Shown here: piece by piece, positions 10,340 to 21,995 of the stretch
Numbering within the stretch: position 1 is the stretch's first letter
Layout: each line of letters begins with the position of its first letter
Assembly: GCA_015680685.1 (NCBI GenBank)
Contig: MNCI01006534.1
Span: forward strand, 280,253 to 344,252
Direction of reading: 5' to 3'
Length of the DNA stretch: 64,000 bases
DNA from: Gnetum montanum
Lineage: Eukaryota; Streptophyta; Gnetopsida; Gnetales; Gnetaceae
Notes under the pieces: model-generated
Databases searched by the model: none
Told to the model about the DNA's origin: nothing
What the model saw: only the letters and a program-made list of their open reading frames with translations
Program-made: the position numbers and the translations under genes

Positions 10340-10570
10340 GATTAATCCAGAGTGGCGGCCCCGTCGTTTGAGGCTAAGGGTTGCCTTAAAAAAGCGGGGG
10401 AGGTTGACCAGGCAGCCCAGCTTGAGGCAACGGAGGAAGGTTAAGTGTAGGCCCTGCAACTTGGACCCGTTGCTAGACTTGACAAAGAATCTGTCCACCA
10501 GGTTCGCGCCGCGGGCCCACAGGCGGGGCAAGGAGGATCTGGGCACCTGTCTGCTCCTAGTCCTGGGAAC
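10340..10570 (-). pseudogene. LINE A 'KLQG' block
   Basis: The minus-strand reading gives LVDRFFVKSSNGSKLQGLHL, then TFLRCLKLGCLVNLPRFF and SGLILALWRG. The same block follows the RT region in LINEs C (15440-15740), D (29590-29760), E (36440-36640) and G (25690-25890), so it belongs to the LINE polyprotein. I do not recognise it as a named domain. Its upstream part is lost in the assembly gap. Confidence 0.6.
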
Positions 10571-11116
10571 NNNNNNNNNNNNNNNNNNNNNNNNNNNNNN
10601 NNNNNNNNNNNNNNNNNNNNNNNNNNNNNNNNNNNNNNNNNNNNNNNNNNNNNNNNNNNNNNNNNNNNNNNNNNNNNNNNNNNNNNNNNNNNNNNNNNNN
10701 NNNNNNNNNNNNNNNNNNNNNNNNNNNNNNNNNNNNNNNNNNNNNNNNNNNNNNNNNNNNNNNNNNNNNNNNNNNNNNNNNNNNNNNNNNNNNNNNNNNN
10801 NNNNNNNNNNNNNNNNNNNNNNNNNNNNNNNNNNNNNNNNNNNNNNNNNNNNNNNNNNNNNNNNNNNNNNNNNNNNNNNNNNNNNNNNNNNNNNNNNNNN
10901 NNNNNNNNNNNNNNNNNNNNNNNNNNNNNNNNNNNNNNNNNNNNNNNNNNNNNNNNNNNNNNNNNNNNNNNNNNNNNNNNNNNNNNNNNNNNNNNNNNNN
11001 NNNNNNNNNNNNNNNNNNNNNNNNNNNNNNNNNNNNNNNNNNNNNNNNNNNNNNNNNNNNNNNNNNNNNNNNNNNNNNNNNNNNNNNNNNNNNNNNNNNN
11101 NNNNNNNNNNNNNNNN
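10571..11116. other. Assembly gap (546 N)
   Basis: A run of N inside LINE A. Isolated single N at 9491, 28443, 31485 and 34685 may mark further unresolved joins. Two of them (28443, 34685) adjoin G-rich tracts, 31485 adjoins a CA-rich tract, and three (9491, 28443, 34685) lie in LINE 3' regions. Confidence 0.99.
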
Positions 11117-11458
11117 GAGGAAGATTTTAGTTTTTTTAGGCAGCCGCCCCTTCCAGATCCGTTTCCATTCATCGCTGCGGGGGTATTTGGCTGTCATAAT
11201 GGCTCTTGGCTCAAGATCCGCCCACCCCAAGGCCTGCATCTCGCGCGCGTGTCGAGACAGCGCCTACCAAGGCCTTGAGTCCCGCGCTGCCGCCTCCCAG
11301 CGGATATACTTACTGCTCATAATGCGGATCCAAGGGGTCGGGTCCCGATGCGGGCGTGAGATACGGAGAACGAGCCGTTGTTGCCCCAACATCAGCTTGT
11401 CCTCGAAGGACGTGATGCCCAGCCCGCCTGCGCTTCGGGGGTGCGCCACCTGCTCCCA

Positions 11459-12208
11459 TCAGACCGAGTGTAATTTGCTTCCCCCTTTGCCCCCCTCCCA
11501 AATGAAGTGGCGAACCAATGCATTAACTGCATTGATGACAGCACCTGGGGGGGCGGCCACGACAGCCACGAAACGAGTAGTCGCCATGAGAATGCCGATG
11601 GCCACCAGCAGGTGCCCCTTGCGACTTAAGAATCTATTTGCCCAATGGCTTGTTCTTCGTTTGATCTTTTCTAACAGTGGGCCCCACGCCACAGTCCGCC
11701 CCCACCTGAATAGGGGAATGCCAAGGTATGTGTCGCTGTGAGCCCCTGGCTGGATATCCAAAACTTGTATCACCCGTGCTTTAATCTGTTCATCCACATT
11801 AATGAAGTGGGTTGAGGATTTGGTTCGATTGATTTCCAGCCCCAACTCGGCAGCCAGGCAGGACAAAGCCACGTTGATGCACCGTGCTTGTGGGACTGTC
11901 GCCCTACTTAGCAACATCGTATCATCAGCGTAATGTTCGGCCCGACAAGTCACTCCAGCAATGCTCAGACCATCCACCTCGGATGTGCTACAATAATGTT
12001 GCATTAAGTCCATGGCGATGATGAAGAGGAGGGGGGAAAGTGGGTCCCCTTGCCTCAACCCCCGCCCGGGGGATGATAGGCCCCACAACCGCCCCCCCAC
12101 ATCAAAGGAAAACCCTGCTGAGGACTGTAAGTGAATGCACATACGGACGAACTGCGGGTCAAATCCTTTTAGGTGCATGATGGACTGCAATGCCTCCCAG
12201 CTGAGCAT
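11459..12208 (-). CDS. Reverse transcriptase fragment of LINE A (249 aa, open)
   Basis: This is the best-preserved coding frame in the window. It starts MLSWEALQSIM and runs through the palm: LRQGDPLSPLLFI (residues 51-63), the catalytic YADDTMLLS (93-101; Y-A-D-D at 11921-11932), then the thumb motif DTYLGIPLFRW and the post-RT motif FIWEGGKGG. YADD carries two metal-binding aspartates, so the active site is intact. The protein is truncated: fingers, endonuclease and ORF1 are missing upstream, and the frame ends before the zinc-finger part. The start codon is just an internal Met at the truncation point. It cannot act alone, but it shows that the family was recently active. Confidence 0.85.
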   Translation of the reverse strand: MLSWEALQSIMHLKGFDPQFVRMCIHLQSSAGFSFDVGGRLWGLSSPGRGLRQGDPLSPLLFIIAMDLMQHYCSTSEVDGLSIAGVTCRAEHYADDTMLLSRATVPQARCINVALSCLAAELGLEINRTKSSTHFINVDEQIKARVIQVLDIQPGAHSDTYLGIPLFRWGRTVAWGPLLEKIKRRTSHWANRFLSRKGHLLVAIGILMATTRFVAVVAAPPGAVINAVNALVRHFIWEGGKGGSKLHSV

Positions 12209-12211
12209 GTT

Positions 12212-14600
12212 TATAGCTTGAAGACCTTTTCAAATTGGGGATGAATTTGTAATAATGGGAGCATTTAAAAAGTATATTCTCCATATAGATGTTTTACCGT
12301 CATCATCTTGAGCCATGACTTGTCTGTTTTACAAATTTGCCATGCAATCTTGCCCAAAAGGATAGTATTAATTTTCTCAAGATGTCGTAAGCTCCATTTC
12401 CCACTTGTCCGTGGTTGGCAAATTTGATCCCATTCATAATAGAGAAGAGACCTTTTCAAGTGATTAGACCATAAAGAGTCCTTTCTTTCTTTTCTATCTC
12501 TTGTAGAATTTCTCTTCAGCACTTAAAACAAAAAAAGGTAGTACAAAGGCAAGGCTTGCAAAGTAGAGCTAATAAGTTGTTGGCGAACTGCTTGTGACAA
12601 GATCTTAGACTTCCACCATTCTAATCTTTTATCCACCTTTTCACAAGCAACCGTGATTTTTTTGTTATGCGGCCCGTAGAAATAGGCATACCTAGATAAA
12701 TTTTAGGCAAAGTTTCAATTTGACACCTTGATAACTATCTGTACTTTTGGAAGCTTTCCATATTTATTCCAATATTGAAAAACTTGCTCTTGGATAAATT
12801 TATCTGTAACCTAGAGGCTAAAGAAATGTCCAATATAGCCTTATGATGTTGCTCAACATATTTCTTATCCCCTCACGATAATAATAAGCTGTCATTTGCG
12901 AATTATGATTGAGTGTAAAATGGACAACTCAAAATTGGTTGTATGCCTTTAATTTCCCCTTGAAAACGAAGTTTTCTTAAGTATGAGCCAAGACCTTCCA
13001 TATCCAAGATGAATAAAAAGGGTGATACTTGGATCACCTTGCTGTAATCCATTGAAATTAGAAAAATCACGATACCTAGTTCCATTAAGTAAAATAGCAA
13101 ACTGAAATTGGTGGTAACAGCCTGTTAATTTTTGGATCCAATGACTTGGAAAGGCCATCTTCTTGAGTACTGCTGCCATATATTCCCAATTTATAGTATC
13201 ATACTTTTTGAGGTATCAAGTCTTAAAGCAATGCGAAGAGTCCTTTGCAGGTGTGCAAAATGAATAGTTTCTTTCATAAGTGGTATCTACTGAAAAAAAA
13301 AAAGTCTTCTTGCAACAAAACCTCTTTGCTCCACTGCAACTAAATTTGGCATAATCTTCTGCATTCTTAAGAGGGAGAAATTTTGAGCAAATGTTGTAAA
13401 AAGATGCACGTAGACTAATTGGCTTAAAATCAGAAATATCTTTAGCACCTTGTCTTTTGGGAAGTAGAACTATCCAAACATTCCATGCTTTCATAATTTT
13501 ATCACTTCGTCAAAATTCATATACAGCTAGATAGATATCCTCCTTAAGAATAGTCCAATGATTTTTGTCGGAGAGGGGCCTTAGATGAATGCATGGAAAA
13601 CACTACTTGCTTTATCTCTTTGTCTACAGGCTATTCATTTAACTACTATGTCTTCTTGAGATGGATGATTGTCAATGCTTTGAATAATGGAGGATAATGC
13701 ATTGGACTCTGCAACATTCAAAAGATAGGCATTGCCTTATAAAAGTTTATAGCAATATGAACAACTTCTTTTGGATCTTGTACCAACTGCCCATTCTGGT
13801 TATGCATAGCTATGAACTAATTCTTCAAGAGAGGCATAAGTGTGAAAAAAAGCAGTACCTTCATCTTCCAGTTTCAACCAATTCATATGTGTGCGTTGGC
13901 ACTAAAATTCTCTTTGCTGTTCTTCAATATCATAATTTTCTTTCAAAGCTTACCATTCCTTTGTAGCCCATTCTTTTATCCATCCATCTTTAAGCATAGC
14001 CTGTTAGGTTATTTGGATTATGGTTAGATTCTCTATCTTTTTGCCTTTCCCAATTAGATGGATTTTTTTTGCCAGTTGAAAAAAAAAAAAAAAAACCTTT
14101 TGAAGCTTCTCCATTTACTGGAGGACATTATATAGTGTAGTTCCTGTCATTGGTTGTTGCCATAATGTTTTTACTAGCTCACCAATCTTTGGTGCATCAT
14201 TCTAGTACAATTCTTGTTGAAAGATTTTCTTGTGTGGTTCTATCCATGACAAAATAGGTCAATTGTTTGATGGTGCCCTAGGAAGTCTCTTTGCTTGAGT
14301 AGTTGAAAAGAGAGGGAGGGATCCATCATTTACCCATTTACCATAATACAATCCAATTTGCAATTAATTCTTTCTAGCTTGTTCTTAGTTTTGATCATGC
14401 ATAATCACCTGTAAAAATTGGAATGTCTAGAAGTCCCAAGAAATTTACCGTGTTTAGAAATTTCTTGTTACTATCATTCCAAGAGAAAACTCCTATTTTT
14501 TACAAACTTCACAGTAAACATTGAAGCCTCTCGCAACACAAATAGGCTTATCAAATTGTGAGATAATTAAAGAAACCCCATTTAAGTCACGCCTCCCCCA
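12212..14600 (-). mobile_element. LINE B, L1-type LINE, heavily decayed
   Basis: Minus-strand fragments read in order. An endonuclease part (about 14600-14150) has PICVARGFNVYCEVCK, FLGLLDIP and LPRAPSNN. A linker follows. The RT has WIVLLPKRQGAKDISDFKP (13216-13494), GLQQGDP (12949-13179), and FANDSLLLS in place of FADD (12891-12902). The post-RT part is 12265-12522 (SLRHLEKINTILLGKIAW). The wording differs from LINEs A and C-G, so this is a separate L1 lineage. The 3' end is not identified; LINE A abuts it at about 12211. Many stops; inactive. Confidence 0.75.
12891..12902 (-). other. LINE B catalytic box, FADD changed to FAND
   Basis: The codons read F-A-N-D on the minus strand. Loss of the first catalytic aspartate would abolish polymerase activity. 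Confidence 0.6.
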
Positions 14601-14673
14601 TGTGATGGGATTGGTGAGGAAGCCGAGCATAGTTGCAATGCGGCCAGATTTGGACATGTAATAGGTCCAGCTA

Positions 14674-14847
14674 CTCATGAAGTTCCAACGACTTGACAAA
14701 AGCAATGGCCGTTTGGAAATCCTTAAGCGCCTAAGCTTTTCGTGCTCGCTCCTCCTTAGGATGTAACCATGGTGAAGCTAGTTTGATATGTTGTCACAAG
14801 TTCTGCCAAGTTCTGACCCAATTGATGTGTAGCCTCACATATGGGCA
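14674..14847 (-). pseudogene. LINE C J-domain-like C-terminus
   Basis: The sequence is AGKCPYVRLHIN, then 19 residues including one stop, then HPK where LINE A has HPD, then ALKDFQTAIAFVKSLELHE and a stop. The 19-residue spacing is conserved with LINE A. Asp of HPD is replaced. Confidence 0.5.
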
Positions 14848-15454
14848 TTTTCCCGCATTGAGCCCCCTAGTGGTATTGTGTTTATGTGCTTCCTTCAGGT
14901 GCTCCTTTTGTTCCTCATCTTTTCAGTGCTCTTGTTCCTTTTGCATCTTTACTGCCCTCTTAGCCTCCTTTTGTCTCATCTTTTCCTATTCCATTTTGTC
15001 CCTCACTTCCTGCTTGAGTCACGCTTCCAGTTTTACTGCAGTTGCTGCTTGTGCTTTCTCTTGCCAATACAACTCCTCTTGATGTTGCGCACAAAGTTCT
15101 TCCATTTGCCATCAGAAGACAGCCTCCTGGGCCTCCTAGATATGACATTCATCGGATTTGGCCTCCTTGGCCAGCTCCTATATTTCCTTTTCCACACACT
15201 TCGGAAGAGCCTTATCAAGTTGAGCATCCCGTGGCATGTCCCCAGTCTATCTCTATTGTTTCATATAGCCATAAGGGCTAGGACAACGCATCCCTCTAGT
15301 ATCTTTCTCTGGTGAACACCTGGTAGCCTGTGGCGTCGCCTATACACTGTAGTGTAGGTCACCATATCTACCAAGTTCAAATTCCTCATTTTAGGAATAG
15401 GGTGGGCCACATGCTACAACGCAAAGATTAGCCTAGAGTGTTGCCCAGGCCTTC

Positions 15455-15720
15455 TTCGGCATAATGAAGCTAGAAAAAACTCTAGGATATTGACAAGCTA
15501 CCCCATTTTGAGGCACTTTAGAAGCACAAAATGAACCCCTTGGAGCTATGAAGCTATAAAAAACTTTGGGATATTGATAAGCTGCCCCATTTTGAGGCAC
15601 TTTAGAAGCGCAAAATGAATCCCTTGGAGCTATGAAGCTAGAAAAAACTCTGGGATATTGACAAGCTGCCCCATTTTGAGGCACTTTAGAAGCGCAAAAT
15701 GAACCCCTTGGAGCTTCTAG
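15455..15720 (-). repeat. 84 bp tandem triplication in the LINE C 'KLQG' block
   Basis: GAAGCTA anchors recur at 15466, 15550 and 15634, a period of exactly 84 bp (28 codons). The unit encodes KLQGVHFALLKCLKMGQLV in the LINE frame. The repeat therefore duplicated protein sequence in frame. Copies differ at only a few positions. Confidence 0.9.
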
Positions 15721-17224
15721 ACGTTTCCCGTCTAAGCAAAGAACTTCTTGGCCAATTCAGCCACTTGCTGCCATAATGGCTGAAGCTTGGACTTAGGGAT
15801 TTGTCCACTCATTGTCCTCGGGTATGGCCTAGAGAAGAAATGTTGGGCATCCCTAGCCCATGCATTGTTGGGTCCACTATTTGACCTGCAGGCGGCACCC
15901 CCAAAACCCTAACCAGAGCTTCCACTGTCAACTTGATGGTGACCCCTCAAAAAATAGTGATATTGTCTTGCCAGTTTGTGTAGAAAGCACCATCTGGCAA
16001 GTGGGGATCCCCCAGCAGATGTGGCAAGAACCTCACCCATCCAACCTGTTGTACTAGGTCCCATAGTTCTGTATTTTTTTTGGAAATGGCAACATGAAGG
16101 TTCAAAGGCCAACATCATACCCATGGCTACGATTGCTTCATGCCACAGTCTAAACCCTTCTGCAGCCACCTATGTTGGCAAAGGGAGTGGCACTTGTCTA
16201 AAAACTAATAGATTGTGTGCCTTCCATAAGCTCTAGAGGATAGAAGTTGTAGCTAAGACCCCATTTAAAATAATCAGTGGTTCAATCCTGGCTCTGCACC
16301 ACATCCTTGTACTGTACGCACATTTGAAGGCCAAGTGCCACCAAGTTTCTAAGGCTTGTTTGCATGAAGGACAAGTGTTCTCAATGTGTAGGCCACATTA
16401 TCTTAATTCCGCTCTGATCGAGATGACTGCATGGTTAATGAGCCATAGAAAAGCTTTAATTTTTTTCGGTAAGCATCCCATCCACGCCTGCTGCCAGCTT
16501 GGCACTGTAGCGAATTGCCTTGAAGCAATGTCTTTTGGTTGGACGTGTAACCACCCCTTCTATAGAATAGCATGTACGTGGTGGCAAAGGGAATGCCAAA
16601 GCCTTGAATCCTACATGTGGGCAGTCCATAGCTGATATTTCTGTCGTATGATCCGTATCCATGGAACCGTTTGCATGTCAAGGTTCATTATTTGGTGGGC
16701 AAGTTGTTGCTGTCCTGCTGTCACTAGGGTAGCAAATTTTAAAATCCCCAAGCCACCTACCATCTTCGGCCTTGCAACTGTATCCCACCCAACAAGGTAG
16801 AGATGCTTTCCCCCCTTTTCCTCTTGACCAGATTAAGCTTCTAATTAGCTGGTCCACTTTGTGACCGAATTCAAGGCAATGGAAGCAGTAAATTGTACAA
16901 CTGCTAATAGCATTGATGAAGCTAGCAAAATTTGCCCCTTGCGGGTCAAGAATCGCATTGTCCAATGCCTAATCTATTGCTGGATGTGTCTTAGAACTTG
17001 GATCTAGGTTCTCTTCCACCACCATGCAAACATGGGAAACCCCAAATATTGATCTTTGTTAGAATCAGGCAACACCCCTAGAAGTTGCATGATACGGAGT
17101 TGAACCAGGAATCAGTATTCACAATGTAAAGTGTTGATTTAGCTCTATTCACCTCGAGCCCAACCTCCCCCATCATTCATAAGAGCGCCTGATCTAGGGC
17201 TTCTACCTGTGGCACTAATGCTTG

Positions 17225-17251
17225 GGTGAACAACATAGTGTCGTTAGCATA
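17225..17251 (-). other. LINE C catalytic box YANDTMLFT
   Basis: The position of the RT YADD box. The first Asp is changed to Asn, as in LINE B (FAND) and the RTE copy (FAND). Inactivating. Confidence 0.75.
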
Positions 17252-19751
17252 ATGCTCTACCAGATAATCCACCCTGTTAATCCGAACACCCCTAACCCCT
17301 CCAGCGTGACAATAATCCTATATTGTGTCCATCACCATAATGAATGAGTACGACGACAAAGGGTCACCCTACCTAAGGCCCCTTCTTGGCAAAGAAAAGC
17401 CTGATAACACCCTATCAAGATCGATGGAGTAGGCTACTAACGATTGAATTTGTAAGCAAAGGTCAACAAACCTAGGACTGAATCCTTTCCCAAGCATGAT
17501 AGTCCATAACGCCTCCCAACTAACATAGTCATACGCCTTCGTAATGTCCAATTTGAGATAGAGCCTAGGGAATTGCTCCGCTTGTAGCAAGTGGAGCACC
17601 TAAAGCAGCCTCTCCCAAACAAATTTAGCTTGGTTGTTGTGATCCAGCTGTGGCATCAAGGGCCTCAATCTTTGAACCAGGATCTTAGTGAATAGTCGCA
17701 AAAGTGTGTTATAGACCCCAATGGGTCTGTAGTGGGAAGCTTGTGATGGTCCTTCAATCTTGGGGATCAAGACAATGTGGGAACAATTTAGTTCCCTATG
17801 GACTTGGTGCCATTTGAGCATGTTGTTGAAGGCATCCATGATATTTTTGCCCAAAATGTTTGCAAATTCCTTGAAGAATTCCATTGGCCACCCATCAGGA
17901 CTAGGCGCCCATCTGGGCTTCATGTCATCCAAAGCCTATTCTAGCTCTTCCTAGGAAAGAGGAGATATCAATCGATGGTTGTCCTCCATTTTGATAATTG
18001 TTTGAACATGAACCCCGTCAAAGGAAGTGCCTCATGTCATTTCCAAATATCTACTTAGTAGGATTGGAACTCTTGGACAATCGCTTTGGTACGTTCCAGT
18101 ACCTATACCTATCCCTGTTTCATGAGGCTTAGGACCGCTATGGCCAGATTATGTGCTTGAGCAGTCGTGAAGAAGAACTTAGTAGGTCGGTCTTCCTCTA
18201 TCAACCACTTGTTGTGAGAGCACTGACGCCAATAGTCCATTTCCTCATGGTCAAGTTGTTACAGTTCCAGCAACAAAGCCTGTTCCTCTTGAACCAAAGA
18301 CTCCTTGAGTTCTTGTTGTTCCTATATTTGGAGCAACTTCTACTGAATCATCCCCCGATGAGATCGAAATGTATATTTTTCCTCTCTGCTGCATGCATGG
18401 ATCTCTCTTTTTAGGGTCTGAAGCCCATTATGAGGAATTCATGGGGTTCACAATAAGTCGAGTATCCTTCCTAGATCGCCTCAACTAGTGGCCGAAGCCA
18501 AGGCTTTGCAAGCCAAGTTCTTTCAAACTTGAAACATGAAGTCTTCATGCACAACGCCATTCCAATTTGGCAAACCAGTGACCTATGATCAGAGGTTCAA
18601 TGTTTAGTTCTAGTGATATGCACGTTCTAGAACAAGATCACCGACCCAACCCAAACCCTATCAATCTTGGACATGACTTGGGCTGCCCCTTTTTGTCTAT
18701 TACTCCAAGTAAAGCTACAATTGTCGAGCCTCATGTCCGCCATGGCATGTTGATGCTGGAATTGCAGAAAATGGTCAGTGCCACTTGGTGGGGTGCAATC
18801 CCCATCCATTTTTCCCAAGCATGCAACCACTGGTTAAAGTCTCCGACAATAATCTAGTGCTCTATATCAAGCACTAGGCCAACTAATCTGTCCAGCTCCC
18901 CCAGGCACCATTCCCAAACTTGTTCTCCATAGAAGTTAGAGAGCCAAACCCCAAGAGAGGGAAAATGAACTATAATGCTCCAATTGGAAGCATCCAGTAG
19001 GGAGAAGGGAATCTTGGATAACATGGTCGGGCCCCTAGCTTGACATTGATATGCAACCTAATGCACCTGCCAACCGTCCCAATGCAAAAAGCCAAACTCC
19101 TGGTTCCGCAATTTCATTTCTTGGAGACAAACGATGTCACAGTTCTCTGTATGCACTAATTCTTTCAAGACACTTCTTTTGTAGAGGGTGCCCTATCTTG
19201 TGCAATTCTATGAAAGAATCTTCATTGTCTACTAGCGATGCGTTTGTGGTAGACTTCTTTCAAAGTCTTCTGGATTCCCAAATCAAGTTCCAGCTAGGTG
19301 GATGGATGCCCCACGTTAGTAGGATCTATCATTACCCGAAACCCTTCACTACTACCTGGGCTAGGCTTTGCACCACCTTGGCCGACATCCCGGATGACAA
19401 AAGCCCAACTACTAGATGGACCTCGCACTGTCCTATGCAATTTCCCTAGTGACATTGGTTTTGGAGGAGTGGTGAAGCCATTCTCAGGAACCAAACTAGT
19501 TGGTTCCACCCTCCCACCATTTCCTTGAGATGTCCCTATCCCAACCTTCCCTGGCAAAGTCATGGGGACGGGGTTCAGAGCCACCTTCTATGAGGTGGGG
19601 TGGGGTAGGTTTGGGGGGGTGCGGGGGGCGATGACGGTCCAGCCCCTAGCCATCTTCTTGGCTACTGGCTCCCTGCTTGTATGCCCCTTCTTCTGCACTT
19701 TATTCCAACCTTTGCATCCATTGTTTTGGCAGCCCCATTCTTTTTGGTGTG

Positions 19752-19793
19752 ACAGGTGTCCATGGAGTGACTTGGTTTACCACAAAATCAACA
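19752..19793 (-). other. Zinc knuckle in LINE C ORF1
   Basis: The minus strand reads C-stop-F-C-G-K-P-S-H-S-M-D-T-C, a C-x2-C-x4-H-x4-C knuckle with a TGA inside. Upstream, KEVVLALPSREE is shared with LINE E ORF1 (about 40440-40490). In L1-type ORF1 such knuckles bind RNA. Confidence 0.65.
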
Positions 19794-20859
19794 AGGAACA
19801 CTTTTAGGGATTGGGGCAGGTCCCTTAGTTAGTAGATTCTCATATTCCATTGTGATGCGTTCCTCCCTAGAGGGGAGTGCTAGAACAACCTCCTTAAGAA
19901 GATCTTTTGGAGCCCAAGGCCTCCAAACACAAAACCACGGGAACCCCATGCACTCCAGAGAAGATGTAAATTTATCTAGCGTAATAAACTCTCCAAAGAA
20001 AGTCATGAAAGATTAGATAAACTCTAGTGTCCAAGCCTCCCACGAGAGACCTGAAACACAGATCTAGATTGGTGCCCTTGAGAACAGATCTAGATCCCGA
20101 TGTGCCCTAGGGCCACCAAGGCATTTACACCAGGCTGCAAGCCCCAAAGAACTATGCCCCACCCAGAAGGACCTGGTCATGGTCCTCCATGCATTTGAAC
20201 ACGAAAAGGAGGAGGTCCTCAGAAAGGCATCGAAACCCCCCACAGATTCGAAACCTCACATGGCCACAACCCACTTACGAATCAGTTCAGCTTGGGTCGA
20301 ACCCCTCTAAACACGAAGCAGTTAATGAGGCTACGCTCTGCCATCCGGATGCCTTCAGACGGTAGATGGTTAACTTCAATATGCAACAAATTGTCTGTTT
20401 GCATCGAGGCTCCAAAGAAGCTGGGCAGACGGTCATCATTCCACAGATTCTTAGTCCTACCACCTTTGCTCTATTGAGGCCCATTGCCACCCGCCCCTCC
20501 CCCTAGCGCACCAACTCCCCCCCACCCCCTAGTTTTAGGCCAATCCCCATCTCTGCATCCCCACCTATGTTAGCTCCTACTCTAGCTTTGATGTCCCCGT
20601 CTGCTCTTGTGTCTACACCCACTCCCATTCCCGCTCCCACTCCCATTTCAAAACCCCCCCAACTTCTTGGAAATTTGTCATATTTTTCTTTGATGACATT
20701 CTTGTTCTGAACAAGAGGTGAGTAGCATCTTGATTCTTTGAGGAGAGTTTTCTTAAGACATGATGCAAGTAAATTAATCATCAATGTCTAAAAGTGTATT
20801 TTTCTTGCACATAAGATTGTCTACTTTGTATATGTTGTGTGAAAGAATTAAATCTCTAT

Positions 20860-21995
20860 GAAACCAACAAAGTTCAAGCCATTAGAGAATGACTAGTTCC
20901 AATAAGCATCCAATAGGTAAGAAGTTTTGTTGGACTTGCAAGCTTCTATAGGAGGTTCATAAGGGGATTTAGCACTACTGTTGCTTCTATGCTTGATCTT
21001 CCAAGAAAAGAAAACAATTTTGATTGAACACAAAACTGCAAGTGACATTTAACATGTTCAAGTGAAAGATTTCGAGCCAACCAATTTTAGCCTTGCTCAA
21101 CTTTTTCAAACTTTTTCAACTGGAGGTGGATGCTAATGGAGTGCAAGTAGGAGTAGCTTCAGAAGAGGTTAAACCAATGCCATTCATTTTTTTTGAAAAT
21201 TTAAGGAGAGTAAGAGGAGGTATAGTGTTTATGAAAAAGAACTTTATGCAATTCTTCAAGCCTTGATTGAAGCATTAGAAAAATCATTTTCTTCTAGAGA
21301 TTCTTGATTTCTTAGTTCTAAGTCAAACTTGAGTGTTAAACACCTTAATGGATTGAAGAACTTCTAGAATTTAATTTTGTCATCAAATATAAGTATAAAA
21401 ACTTGAATGTAGCAGCATATGCTCTGTCAATATTGGGATGTTTGGATTCTTCTTCTTATCATGTGGAGGAGTTCGAGGACCTGAAGGCAAAGTATTAAAG
21501 TTACTTCAAAGAAGTACGGTCTGATTTCTGATGCTTCTAGGTGGTTGGGTTACCATGTAAATATGGGTTTTATTCTATAAAGGAAAACTTTGTATTTCAT
21601 GGTGTTATATGACATACAATTTGATTGTGGGAAAACATGTTTATGGATAGACATATGGAAAAACATCAGACGTTTGAATTATTGTATAGATCTTATCATT
21701 GGTATGAAATGGCTAAGGATGTTGAAAAGTTTGTGAAAGAATGTGGTGTACCAAAGGGGAAAATGCGAAATGAATGTTATTGGTTATTACTTATGATTGC
21801 CTACCCATTGTAAGCCATGGGAAAACATTTCTGTGACTTCATGACAGGTCTTCCTAAGACAAGGCATGGACATGATTGTATTTTTGTGTGTGTGGATAGA
21901 TTTACTAAGACATCTTACTTTATTCAATGTAAGAAGGCTAGTAATGCTTCACATGTGGCTTCATTGTTCTTCAAATAGGTTGTAATATTTCTTTA
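20860..21995 (+). pseudogene. Ty3/gypsy pol relic (RT, RNase H, integrase)
   Basis: Broken + strand frames. The end of RT reads VRSFVGLASFYRRFIRGF (near 20920). RNase H reads EVDANGVQVGV, then YEKELYAILQALIEALEK, to about 21440. The integrase zinc region is 21625-21813 (KHQTFELLYRSYHWYEMAKD; the HHCC pattern loses its last Cys). The integrase core starts at about 21830 with DFMTGLPKTRHGHDCIF, then VCVDRFTKTSYFIQC, and stops at 21975. The order is normal gypsy pol. The wording is unlike elements 1 and 2 and nearer the chromovirus-like branches. No LTRs were assigned. Confidence 0.75.

Larger units (their letters stand above)
9390..12211 (-). mobile_element. LINE A, 5'-truncated L1-type LINE with J-domain tail
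   Basis: The minus-strand copy ends in a poly(A) tail (19 T on the + strand at 9390-9408). Going upstream on its coding strand one meets a 3' UTR with a hairpin, a J-domain-like C-terminus (9517-9726), a charged coiled coil (to about 10070), a 'KLQG' block (10340-10560), a 546 bp assembly gap (10571-11116) and an intact reverse transcriptase frame (11459-12208). The copy starts abruptly at the MLSWEAL motif inside the RT palm, so endonuclease and ORF1 are lost by 5' truncation. It is much richer in G+C than its surroundings and has few lesions, so it is probably the youngest LINE here. Confidence 0.85.
14601..20700 (-). mobile_element. LINE C, near full-length LINE of the J-domain family
   Basis: On the minus strand: ORF1 (about 20700-19230) with a zinc knuckle; ORF2 from ATG at 19225 with endonuclease (CDIVCLQEMKL, IIVGDFNQWL, near 18680 SFTWSNRQKGAAQ); RT (17932-17050) with LKLDITKAYDYVSWEALW and YANDTMLFT; the post-RT block (16965-16680, LIRSLIWSRGKGGKA); a zinc-finger region; the extension (RLWHEAIVAMG, 15909-16169); the KLQG block with an 84 bp triplication; the coiled coil (about 14870-15230); and a J-like end (14674-14847). 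Stops are scattered throughout. It fixes the full architecture of the family at roughly 6 kb. Its exact 5' and 3' ends are uncertain. Confidence 0.8.

Noticed and set aside
10250-11239. Frames of 243-487 aa spanning 10250-11741
   Set aside because: Most of their length is the run of N. They are artefacts of reading through the gap.
9403-12230. Target-site duplication for LINE A
   Set aside because: Flanks at 9370-9389 and 12212-12230 were compared by eye and do not match well enough.
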